A DNA stretch of 48,773 nucleotides, taken from a virus. Shown piece by piece: positions 16,513 through 23,202 of the stretch (positions within the stretch are counted from its first letter, which is position 1; each line of letters opens with the position of its first letter). The stretch covers positions 1 to 48,773 of the IMG/VR virus record IMGVR_UViG_3300046535_000240. One strand, written 5' to 3'. The notes below the pieces were generated by a model, which was given only the letters and a program-made list of their open reading frames with translations, was not told where the DNA came from and searched no databases. Position numbers and translations under genes: made by a program.

Positions 16513-16794
16513 TTAATCAACCACCTTTACACCGTCGAGAAATTCAACGCAGAAGGCTCGGCCGAACGTGCCGTCTTTCTTCTGCCTGTAGCATCGCAAC
16601 ATGACGGTATGCGAGCCTCGCAGGTTGACTGCATACACCTTGCGACGCTCGCCTTGCTTCGTCTCGACCACATCGCCGACTTTCACGGGGCATTTGCTGC
16701 GCCGGTAATCGTCTAGCTCTTTCTCCTTCGCGCGCACCGCTAGCTTCATGTTTGCAAGTTGCGACATCAGCGCGTCTTCGTGTTTATCGATCAT
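16513..16794 (-). CDS. small hypothetical protein
   Basis: 93 residues; start at 16794 chosen for its GAGGAAAGC ribosome site and four-base overlap with the upstream gene. The N-terminal half is helical (DALMSQLANMKLAVRAKEKELDDY). The C-terminal half is beta-rich (VGDVVETKQGERRKVYAVNLRG), like a small SH3-type barrel. It is the last gene of leftward block B. Family not recognised. Confidence 0.65.
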   Translation of the reverse strand: MIDKHEDALMSQLANMKLAVRAKEKELDDYRRSKCPVKVGDVVETKQGERRKVYAVNLRGSHTVMLRCYRQKKDGTFGRAFCVEFLDGVKVVD

Positions 16795-17105
16795 GCTTTC
16801 CTCATTCTGCGCCGCGCCCACAAAGCGCGCGCGATGTAACGCCGTTGCCAGCGCCAGTAATAACCGAACCACCAGGCGTAGAGCCTTTGGGCTGTTGCGA
16901 CCTGCAGGCGAATGAACGCGCGCCAGGTGATGCGCGCCAGATGCGTCGACGCGCCGCCAATCCACCAAGCGAGGCGCGCGAACAGTCGCACGCCGCCGAC
17001 TAACCCATTCAGAAGCTCATTCAGCGCGCGGTACGCGAGATTCATCGCGAACAGCGCGACGCCGCCGAACACGAGAAAGACGAGCACCGCGAGCAGAATG
17101 ACCAT
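16791..17105 (-). CDS. small membrane protein with a basic tail
   Basis: 104 residues. Residues 1-28 form one strong membrane segment (VILLAVLVFLVFGGVALFAM), and a second hydrophobic stretch lies near 34-50. The tail is rich in Trp, Arg and Tyr (YAWWFGYYWRWQRRYIARAL). It overlaps the following gene and lies just after the Ala-rich early gene. It could alter the host membrane early in infection; no family is recognised. Confidence 0.65.
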   Translation of the reverse strand: MVILLAVLVFLVFGGVALFAMNLAYRALNELLNGLVGGVRLFARLAWWIGGASTHLARITWRAFIRLQVATAQRLYAWWFGYYWRWQRRYIARALWARRRMRKA

Positions 17106-17111
17106 GACGGC

Positions 17112-17885
17112 TTAGGCCCAATCGAGGAAGTCAAGCGCCGCAGCGTGCAGCGCGCGCTGCTCTTGCGTGAAGCCCATGATGTTATTCGACAGCCCGACGA
17201 GCCCGAACGATTCGTTATAGCCGCTCATGCCCTTCGCCGCGATGAAATTCTTAGCCAAGTTCATGTGATCGACGGGCGTGATCGCATTGAATTTGCCGAC
17301 GGCCGTCATTTCGATCCATGCGCGAGTCTCTTCCGGGCCTTGCGGCTTGGCGACCGGCGGCAGCGTGCCGGCGGGCTGCACGGGCTCATTAGCAAGTACG
17401 TCCGCGCGTACCTGATCCGCGCTACGGATTGCGAAGGGGCTGTCGCCGAGCGGCACGTTCGCGAGGGCTGCGGCAGCGCCTACGGCATCGCCAGCAAGCG
17501 CTGCCTGTACGGCTGCATTTCCGGCCGTTTCAGGCGTCGATGAGCCCGGTTCGGTGCCTTGCCCTTCCGGCAGCGCGCCGGGCTGCTGCAGGCCCGTTTC
17601 GCGCTCTGCATCGGCTTGCATTTCGGCCTTCGTGCGGCGCTTGCGCTTCTGCGGTTCAGCGGCCATTTCTGCCCGCACTTCGGCAACGTCGATATGCGCC
17701 GTGCGCAATGCCTGTTCGGGCGTCTCGGCTTCGTCCGCTGCGATTTTGTCAGCCCACTCGCCGCGAAGCAGTTCCGCCGCGAGCGTGGCCTGCGGCGCGA
17801 GCACCGGTAGTAACGGAGCAGTGCCGTTCGCTACCCATTTCAGGAATTCGTCGAGTTCGCCGAGATTGTCGAAAGAGATATGCAT
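17112..17885 (-). CDS. hypothetical early protein with disordered middle
   Basis: 257 residues behind a strong ribosome site (AGGAG). The N-terminal 60 residues are acidic and helical. A basic KRKRRTKAEMQADAERE stretch (about 80-95) follows, then a Pro/Ala/Gly-rich linker. The C-terminal 70 residues form a folded helical domain (AWIEMTAVGKFNAITPVDHMNL onward). Proteins with such a KRRTKAEMQA linker often sit in phage replication regions, but I cannot name a function. Confidence 0.65.
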   Translation of the reverse strand: MHISFDNLGELDEFLKWVANGTAPLLPVLAPQATLAAELLRGEWADKIAADEAETPEQALRTAHIDVAEVRAEMAAEPQKRKRRTKAEMQADAERETGLQQPGALPEGQGTEPGSSTPETAGNAAVQAALAGDAVGAAAALANVPLGDSPFAIRSADQVRADVLANEPVQPAGTLPPVAKPQGPEETRAWIEMTAVGKFNAITPVDHMNLAKNFIAAKGMSGYNESFGLVGLSNNIMGFTQEQRALHAAALDFLDWA

Positions 17886-17919
17886 CTGTGTTTCTCCTAG
17901 TTGAATGTGAGTTCGTCAG

Positions 17920-18213
17920 TTACGCGGGTTGTTTCTCTGCGCGCGCGGCTTGGCGCGCGTCGTGCATTTTCTTCATGATGCCGAGTTTGTAGCGGCAGGC
18001 CACTTCTTTCGAGCGCACGGCTTCGATCAGCGTCATGACGCGCGCGGCGCTCAGGACGTTCGTGTTGCGGATCGTGTAGATCGCGCGCGCCGACGTGTTG
18101 AGCAGTTCGGCGGATTCGGTCACGCCGAGCGCATCGGTCAATTCGGCGATCGTCAAGTCTTCAAGCGCGACCGTCTGATAGTCGATGTCACGCAATTTCT
18201 TCGCGGCTTTCAT
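17920..18213 (-). CDS. putative helix-turn-helix regulator (Cro-like size)
   Basis: 97 residues and basic. Residues 21-55 (TIAELTDALGVTESAELLNT..., then SARAIYTIRNTNVLS) read as a helix-turn-helix, followed by a helical, lysine-rich end. It is the first gene behind its own promoter at 18.25 kb and leads a four-gene leftward group. It is a candidate for the protein that binds the TTGCAC palindromes at 26.2 kb, but there is no direct evidence. Confidence 0.55.
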   Translation of the reverse strand: MKAAKKLRDIDYQTVALEDLTIAELTDALGVTESAELLNTSARAIYTIRNTNVLSAARVMTLIEAVRSKEVACRYKLGIMKKMHDARQAARAEKQPA

Positions 18214-18225
18214 TTCATTCCTCGT

Positions 18226-18278
18226 ATTTGGTAATTGGTACGTGAGGCGAGTGTAACGATAGCCGCGCTCTATGTCAA
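18226..18278 (-). promoter_or_regulatory. promoter with inverted repeat before the HTH gene
   Basis: On the minus strand TTGACA (18278-18273), a 17-bp spacer and TACACT (18255-18250). CCTC-AC-GTA just past the -10 pairs with TACGAGG, with a two-base bulge. The second arm includes the GAGG ribosome site of the gene starting at 18213, so the leader could hide it. Confidence 0.65.
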
Positions 18279-18292
18279 CACAAGGTAAAGTT

Positions 18293-18493
18293 TTATTCGC
18301 GGGGTTTCTCGTCGGGCAGATTCATCGCGTTCCATGTTGTCGACGCGACGGCCTCGCTATCGGCGTGCACGCCGTGACAGTTGCACTTTATTTCGATGAT
18401 CGGACCTCGATGTGTGCCCGCCGTGCGGTAGCCGTATCGCGGGTAGCTGCCGCAAAGTTTGCACGGGCGCAGGCTATAGGTTGTGCTGCTCAT
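18293..18493 (-). CDS. Lar-like restriction alleviation protein
   Basis: 66 residues with start ATG 18493 behind AAGGTG. The layout LRPCKLCGS (Cys pair), then IEIKCNCHG (Cys pair) and the C-terminal TTWNAMN matches the Lar family zinc-ribbon pattern (LxPCPFCG ... C..CG ... A...WN). Rac-prophage Lar dampens type I restriction in E. coli. It is a small early gene after the DNA polymerase, a sensible place for a counter-defence gene. The fold is supported; the activity is inferred. Confidence 0.7.
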   Translation of the reverse strand: MSSTTYSLRPCKLCGSYPRYGYRTAGTHRGPIIEIKCNCHGVHADSEAVASTTWNAMNLPDEKPRE

Positions 18494-18609
18494 TTGATCA
18501 CCTTTACGCAAGTAACATAGCGCGTCGCGCATTCGAAGCTTTCAGAGTCGGTCTTCGCCCACAGCACCATGAGCACAAGCCAAGCGGCAAGTAACAGAAC
18601 GAGGCGCAT
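18490..18609 (-). CDS. 39-residue membrane peptide
   Basis: MRLVLLLAAWLVLMVLWAKT begins a peptide with one membrane segment (residues 2-18) and a short tail with two cysteines. It has a very strong ribosome site (GGAGG), starts across the polymerase stop codon, and overlaps the Lar-like start. Function unknown; the translation signals make it a likely real gene. Confidence 0.6.
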   Translation of the reverse strand: MRLVLLLAAWLVLMVLWAKTDSESFECATRYVTCVKVIK

Positions 18610-20570
18610 CAGTCTTTCCTCCAACGCGGGTTGACATATCCGGCCGCATCGAGCGGCAGGCCAGGAGCCCATGACGGAGCCATGCGCATACGCGCGATCA
18701 GTTGATCCAGGCGCAACTCGGCGCGATCGGCCGGCACTTCTAGCAGCACTTCGTCATACACGTGATGCACGATCGGCTCGACCGGATCGACGTCACACAT
18801 GATCCCCCAAAACAAATCGCGCGCGAGCCCCTGCGTCAGATTGTTCGAAAGTATCTTTCGATCCAGCGTCTCGACGTAGCCTTCCGGCTTGTCATAGATC
18901 GCGATCGGCACGTGCGCGCCGGGCTCCAGGTGCAAGCGGGCGTTGTGATAGCTGATCGTGCGGCCCGACGGCATGCGCATGCGCAGCGCGCGATCGTCGC
19001 GCACGAACACGACTTCAGTGCACAGCCCGCGCCCAATCGGCACAGTCACCTCGCGTCCTGGCTGATCGAGCGCAACTAGCACGCCGTATTCGAGCACGCT
19101 CCACCAGCGTTCAAACGCCGGGCGCGCGGCGCGCCAGTTGAAAACGATGTCGCTCACTTCGTCGGGCGGAAGGTGTACGCCGTAGTTCGCGGCCATGCTG
19201 GCGAATGCGCCGTCACCGCCGCCGAAACCCAAGGCCAAGTCTGCAACCTTGCCGACCTGGCGTTGATCCTTCGTCACTTCCTCGTATTCGACGTGATAGA
19301 TATTCGTTGCGGCCTTCTTGTAGCCGTCAATACCTTTCTCGAAGTCCGTGAGTTTGTCTTCGTCGTTCGCGAGCCACGGAGCCATACGCGCCTCGATGCC
19401 GCTCAGGTCTGCGCCGACAAGCGTCATGCCTTCGCCCTTCGCCATGAACAGCGGGCGCTGCGCATCGGCGAGCGCGGCGAGAATCGGACCTACTTTCGGA
19501 TCGGCGAGATAAGCCGTATCACGTCGCTTAACTGCGGCGAGATAGTCTTCACAATCCTCGGCTTTCCGTCCGGGTCGCGGACGAGCAACGTTGAGTAATT
19601 GAGCGCCGCCGGCACCGGACGCGGTAGAGCGTCCCGAAAGAGCCCCGTGGAATTTAGTAGAGTGGCTAATACGGCCGCCGACGTGGGCGCGAAGAATAGC
19701 GGCGCTTTTCTTCGGCGCACGTGAAGCGTCCAGGCGCAAATCGAGAATGTCACGAATCTCTTTCGGCACGTCTTCGCGCGCCGTGATCTTTTTGAGCGCT
19801 TCTTTTCCTGCATCGTCAATCTCTTCGCCGAAGCTCTTTGCGTATTCCTTGATTTTGGCGATTTCGGTGACGGCGAGAATTCCACCTTGCGATAGGACAG
19901 TGATTTGGTAGTCAAGCTGCACCTCTGCTAATTCTTTCAATTCTTCCATTGCCCGCGCCGCTTCAACGTCGACGCCGAAGCCGCGCGCGTTGATGCGCAT
20001 GTCAAGCTCGAATTCGCGCTGCAGTTGCGGCGTGAGTGGTTGCGTCGCGTGCCACAACTCATACATCGCGTCTGTGTCAGTCAGCGCGTATTTGTAGATG
20101 CGCGCGAATAGCTCGGGGTGCGTGCGCTCATTCTTGTCGAGCGCGTTCATAACCTGCTTCATGATCGCGCCGCCTTCGACGTCTTTCTGAATCGACAGAT
20201 TCATTGCTGCGCAAGCACCTTCGAGCGAGCCCGGCAAACCGTTATAGCGGGCGCGTGCGGCGCTGCAGCGCACCTGCTCGATGCGAATCTCAGGCAGCGT
20301 CGGGCAAAGCCGTCTATGGGCTATATTCCAGATCCAGAAGTCGAACGGCGCATTGTGCGCTACGAACAGGCCGCCGCGCTCGATGTGCCGCACGACTTGC
20401 GCGGGCACCGGCTGAAACTCTGTCCAAATATCGGCGCTCGTCATGCCGGGCAAACGAAACGTGAAGCAGTAAGGCGCGGTCGTCGGATCGGCCAAATACT
20501 TGCCGAGCCCTTCGGCAGGTAGGTCTGTGCTACTGCGCGTCTCGAAGTCGAGAAACAAGAGATTTTCCAT
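18609..20570 (-). CDS. DNA polymerase, family A
   Basis: 653 residues and the replicative polymerase of the phage. The 3'-5' exonuclease motifs are DFET (8-11), HNAPFDFW (72-79) and YALTDTDAM (161-169). Polymerase motif A is GADLSGIEAR (Asp388). Motif B is the RQVGKVADLALGFGGG stretch (438-452) and motif C is HHVYDE (Asp606). There is no 5'-3' exonuclease domain. It has a strong ribosome site (AAGGAG) and lies downstream of the helicase and zinc-finger genes. Confidence 0.96.
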   Translation of the reverse strand: MENLLFLDFETRSSTDLPAEGLGKYLADPTTAPYCFTFRLPGMTSADIWTEFQPVPAQVVRHIERGGLFVAHNAPFDFWIWNIAHRRLCPTLPEIRIEQVRCSAARARYNGLPGSLEGACAAMNLSIQKDVEGGAIMKQVMNALDKNERTHPELFARIYKYALTDTDAMYELWHATQPLTPQLQREFELDMRINARGFGVDVEAARAMEELKELAEVQLDYQITVLSQGGILAVTEIAKIKEYAKSFGEEIDDAGKEALKKITAREDVPKEIRDILDLRLDASRAPKKSAAILRAHVGGRISHSTKFHGALSGRSTASGAGGAQLLNVARPRPGRKAEDCEDYLAAVKRRDTAYLADPKVGPILAALADAQRPLFMAKGEGMTLVGADLSGIEARMAPWLANDEDKLTDFEKGIDGYKKAATNIYHVEYEEVTKDQRQVGKVADLALGFGGGDGAFASMAANYGVHLPPDEVSDIVFNWRAARPAFERWWSVLEYGVLVALDQPGREVTVPIGRGLCTEVVFVRDDRALRMRMPSGRTISYHNARLHLEPGAHVPIAIYDKPEGYVETLDRKILSNNLTQGLARDLFWGIMCDVDPVEPIVHHVYDEVLLEVPADRAELRLDQLIARMRMAPSWAPGLPLDAAGYVNPRWRKD

Positions 20571-20579
20571 ACATTCTCC

Positions 20580-20813
20580 TTAGAAAATTGCGACGTTGAA
20601 TTTACGTCCGTTATCGTTGCTTGTCAAGTGCACACCGGCACAGTGCGGGCACTTGTACCACCACAGCTTCTTAGGCGCGTCGTGCTCGTAGTGGTCGATG
20701 TAGTGCATGCCGGCGGCGCGCGCCGTCAACTCGTCGGGATAGCGCAGTTTCTTGATGCAAGCACGCTCGACTTTCTCGACGGCGTGCCCGTGTTGGCGTT
20801 TAGGTGCGGTCAT
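20580..20813 (-). CDS. small zinc-finger protein
   Basis: 77 residues with start ATG 20813, one base after the helicase stop. YKCPHCAGVHLTS near the C-terminus is a treble-clef-like zinc motif; the front is basic and helical. It lies between helicase and polymerase and may be a replication accessory factor. Family not recognised. Confidence 0.65.
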   Translation of the reverse strand: MTAPKRQHGHAVEKVERACIKKLRYPDELTARAAGMHYIDHYEHDAPKKLWWYKCPHCAGVHLTSNDNGRKFNVAIF

Positions 20814-20814
20814 A

Positions 20815-22644
20815 TCAATAGCTCGGGTCGTATCTAAAGCTTGCCATTTGCTCCTGGCGGACGAAGCGCAACTCCGTGATGTACACACGCCCGTCTTCGT
20901 ACTTCGTGAGCGTGATATCAAGCGGCTTCGGAATAATTTCGCGCATCAGCAGCGCGCGATATGCCTCGCTCGGCGGGTTGTTGCCCGTCGCCGCTTTCCA
21001 CAACTTGCGCGACTGTGCATAGAATTTGTTGTCTGCCGTCGATCGGTCAAAGTCCAGGCGCAGCGTGTACGGGCCGAAGTCCGTCACAAAGTCGAACGTG
21101 AGGATGCTGTTGCCCGATGGCGTCACGCGCATTTCGTTGACGGGCAGCTGGCGCTGCTCACGGCATGCTTCGTCTTTGAGCACGACGCTTTCTTCGTCGT
21201 GAATCTCGTACCCTTCGCCATCACCGATGCCGCGCTTGGCCGAATCACGCTTCTGGCGCAGCGCTAGAAAGCCCTGGCGCGGCCGGCCGCACTGGCGGCA
21301 CGTCATGTGCTCGGCATCGTTCAGGAAGCCGCAGGCAGCCGCGTCGGGTTCCATAAGCGACAGAATCAGCCGGATATCCGTCTCGGGCTGATCCGGCGAA
21401 TTGACCGGGAAACGAATGCTCGACTTTTCGCGTTTTGGACGATCGCGCCCGCCGGCAGCGACGGGCGTTTCGATCACGGCGTCTGTGCACTCCCACAAAC
21501 CCAGGCGTGAATCACCGCTACCGATTTCCTCGTTGATCGCGCCGTGACGCGCGAAGTTGCCGCCGGCGTCGAGCACAAGAATGTTTTCTTTGTCGGGATA
21601 GGGGCGCAGACCGCGCCCGACGATCTGTCGCCAGAGCACGAGCGAGCGCGTCGGGCGCAGCGAGACGATACAGTCGACAAACTTTGCGTTGAAGCCCGTC
21701 GTGAGCATGGCAACGCTCACGATGTGCCGATGTTGCTTCTTGAGATAGGCTTCGATGCCGTCGACGCGCTCGCTCTTTTCAAGCTGGCCGTGAATGATCA
21801 CGACGGATTCGCCGGCGTCGCGCAACGCGTCTTCGATCATGCGCGCATGGTCGATGTTGACCGCGAACCACATGAAGTGCTTGCGATCCGGTGCGTTTTC
21901 GAGCGCGACCGTCACGCACTCGCGCGTCACGCGCATCGCGACTTCGGCAAGCTGCGCCTCGTCGAAGTCGCCGCCCTTCGTCTTGACTTCTGACGTGTCG
22001 ATCTGCGGAAAGCGCAGCGACGGCGCAACGACTGGCGAAATATAGCCTTCGCGCACGAGACGGTTAAAGTTGCGCCCGGCCGTCAAGTCGTACACCTTCG
22101 CATCGAACAGGCCGCATTCCGTCAAGGGTACGACTTTCAAACCCTTCATGCGAAAGGGTGTCGCAGTCAGGCCAATGAAACGGACGTGCGGGTTAGCCTT
22201 GCGTAGTTCGTTGACGATCGCCGCGCCCGTCTTCATGCCGATGTCGAAGACGTGCGCCTCGTCAATCAAAACAAAATCGATCTTGCCAAAGCGTTTCGCC
22301 TGGCGCGCGACTGACTGCGGCGTGCCGATCGTGATCTGCTGCAGGCGCTCTTTCATGCCGAGCCCTGCGCAGTAGATGCCGACACGCGACGTCAGCGCCG
22401 GCGAGAGATAGCCGTAAGCCTCGTCGGCATTTTGCTTGACGAGTTCCATCGAAGGCGCGAGCACCATCGTGCGCGCGCCGGGCCATTGCTGCGCGATGCG
22501 CTCTGCGATCATGGCGCACATGAGCGCCTTGCCGCCGCCGGTAACAATCGCGGCGAGTGGATTGACGTTCGCCGCCGTCATGAGTGCATCCATGATCGAG
22601 TCGACGGCTTCTGATTGATACCAACGCGGGGTAAGACGTGGCAT
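20815..22644 (-). CDS. superfamily 2 DEAH helicase
   Basis: 609 residues. Q-motif-like WYQSEAV (8-14), Walker A TGGGKA (35-40), DEAH box (128-131), motif III-like GLTATPF and motif VI QIVGRGLRP are all present. A Cys pair (CGFLN, then CRQCG) near residue 435-455 may bind zinc. This type unwinds DNA in phage replication or repair. The start at 22644 has no Shine-Dalgarno sequence and follows a strong leftward terminator, which is odd for a core gene. Confidence 0.93.
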   Translation of the reverse strand: MPRLTPRWYQSEAVDSIMDALMTAANVNPLAAIVTGGGKALMCAMIAERIAQQWPGARTMVLAPSMELVKQNADEAYGYLSPALTSRVGIYCAGLGMKERLQQITIGTPQSVARQAKRFGKIDFVLIDEAHVFDIGMKTGAAIVNELRKANPHVRFIGLTATPFRMKGLKVVPLTECGLFDAKVYDLTAGRNFNRLVREGYISPVVAPSLRFPQIDTSEVKTKGGDFDEAQLAEVAMRVTRECVTVALENAPDRKHFMWFAVNIDHARMIEDALRDAGESVVIIHGQLEKSERVDGIEAYLKKQHRHIVSVAMLTTGFNAKFVDCIVSLRPTRSLVLWRQIVGRGLRPYPDKENILVLDAGGNFARHGAINEEIGSGDSRLGLWECTDAVIETPVAAGGRDRPKREKSSIRFPVNSPDQPETDIRLILSLMEPDAAACGFLNDAEHMTCRQCGRPRQGFLALRQKRDSAKRGIGDGEGYEIHDEESVVLKDEACREQRQLPVNEMRVTPSGNSILTFDFVTDFGPYTLRLDFDRSTADNKFYAQSRKLWKAATGNNPPSEAYRALLMREIIPKPLDITLTKYEDGRVYITELRFVRQEQMASFRYDPSY

Positions 22645-22663
22645 AGTTGAATGTCAAGTAAAA

Positions 22664-22706
22664 ATAAAGAAAGGGTTAGTCGATTCTACATCGAAACTAA
22701 CCCTTT
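22664..22706 (-). terminator. leftward terminator inside the replication block
   Basis: Arms 22670-22680 and 22696-22706 (AAAGGGTTAGT inverted) are joined by an inner CGAT/ATCG pair. On the minus strand a T-rich run CTTTATTTTTA follows. It stands between the small membrane genes and the helicase and should lower expression of helicase, polymerase and the genes beyond. Confidence 0.8.
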
Positions 22707-22721
22707 GTGAAGGTTTGCGGC

Positions 22722-22772
22722 TTACGCTGCGTGTGCGATTGCGACGACGAGCCAGAAGACGAGTTCGATCAT
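22722..22772 (-). CDS. 16-residue hydrophobic peptide
   Basis: MIELVFWLVVAIAHAA starts one base into the stop of the previous gene, giving a TAATG overlap. It is a single short membrane-like helix. It could be a real micro-protein or just a coupling remnant before the terminator. Confidence 0.3.
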   Translation of the reverse strand: MIELVFWLVVAIAHAA

Positions 22773-22873
22773 TATGCGTCTCGCATGATGTCGGCAGACG
22801 CGAGCAGCCCCAAGGCAACGCTGCCATATAGCGCCGCCGTGCCGATGAATTGATAAAGCTCGAGCAGCGTCAT
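22772..22873 (-). CDS. 33-residue membrane peptide
   Basis: MTLLELYQFIGTAALYGSVA begins a peptide with one membrane segment (about 10-27). It starts at an ATGA overlap with the upstream gene. It is too small to assign to a family; it could act on the host membrane early in infection. Support is translational coupling and hydrophobic pattern only. Confidence 0.45.
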   Translation of the reverse strand: MTLLELYQFIGTAALYGSVALGLLASADIMRDA

Positions 22874-23202
22874 TTCGGTATGTAATCCTTCACGTTCGGG
22901 TTGGCTGCGAATACTTCCTGAATCACTGCCGGCGGGTAGGCGCGCTCGTTCGGCCACGCCTTGCCGGGCGTCGGGCGCAGCGTCCATTCGATTTTGCGCA
23001 CCTTGCTTAGCATCGAGCAGTCGCGACCTAGTTGCTGCAGGATTTTCAGGTCGACGGGCTGTGCGCAGGTCAACCAGCGCGACGCCTCTTCGACCGTGAA
23101 ATTCGGATCGTTCAGGATTGGTGCGCCTTGCGGCGTCTGCCCTATGCGGCCGATCAGCGTCGGCGGCCGTGTGTACTCGTGCACGTGTTTAGTGTTATGC
23201 AT
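22870..23202 (-). CDS. hypothetical early protein
   Basis: 110 residues, starting directly after the primase-helicase stop (TAA-ATG). The basic N-terminus (MHNTKHVHEYTRPPTLIGR) leads to a mixed fold with EEASRWLTCAQPVDLKILQQLG. No known domain is recognised. Its stop overlaps a small membrane gene. Close linkage to the primase-helicase suggests a replication-period role. Confidence 0.6.
   Translation of the reverse strand: MHNTKHVHEYTRPPTLIGRIGQTPQGAPILNDPNFTVEEASRWLTCAQPVDLKILQQLGRDCSMLSKVRKIEWTLRPTPGKAWPNERAYPPAVIQEVFAANPNVKDYIPK

Noticed and set aside
22629-22657. TTGACA at 22657-22652 as a promoter for the helicase
   Set aside because: The hexamer 17 bases on is TTACCC and would lie inside the coding region, so any start would remove the helicase ATG.
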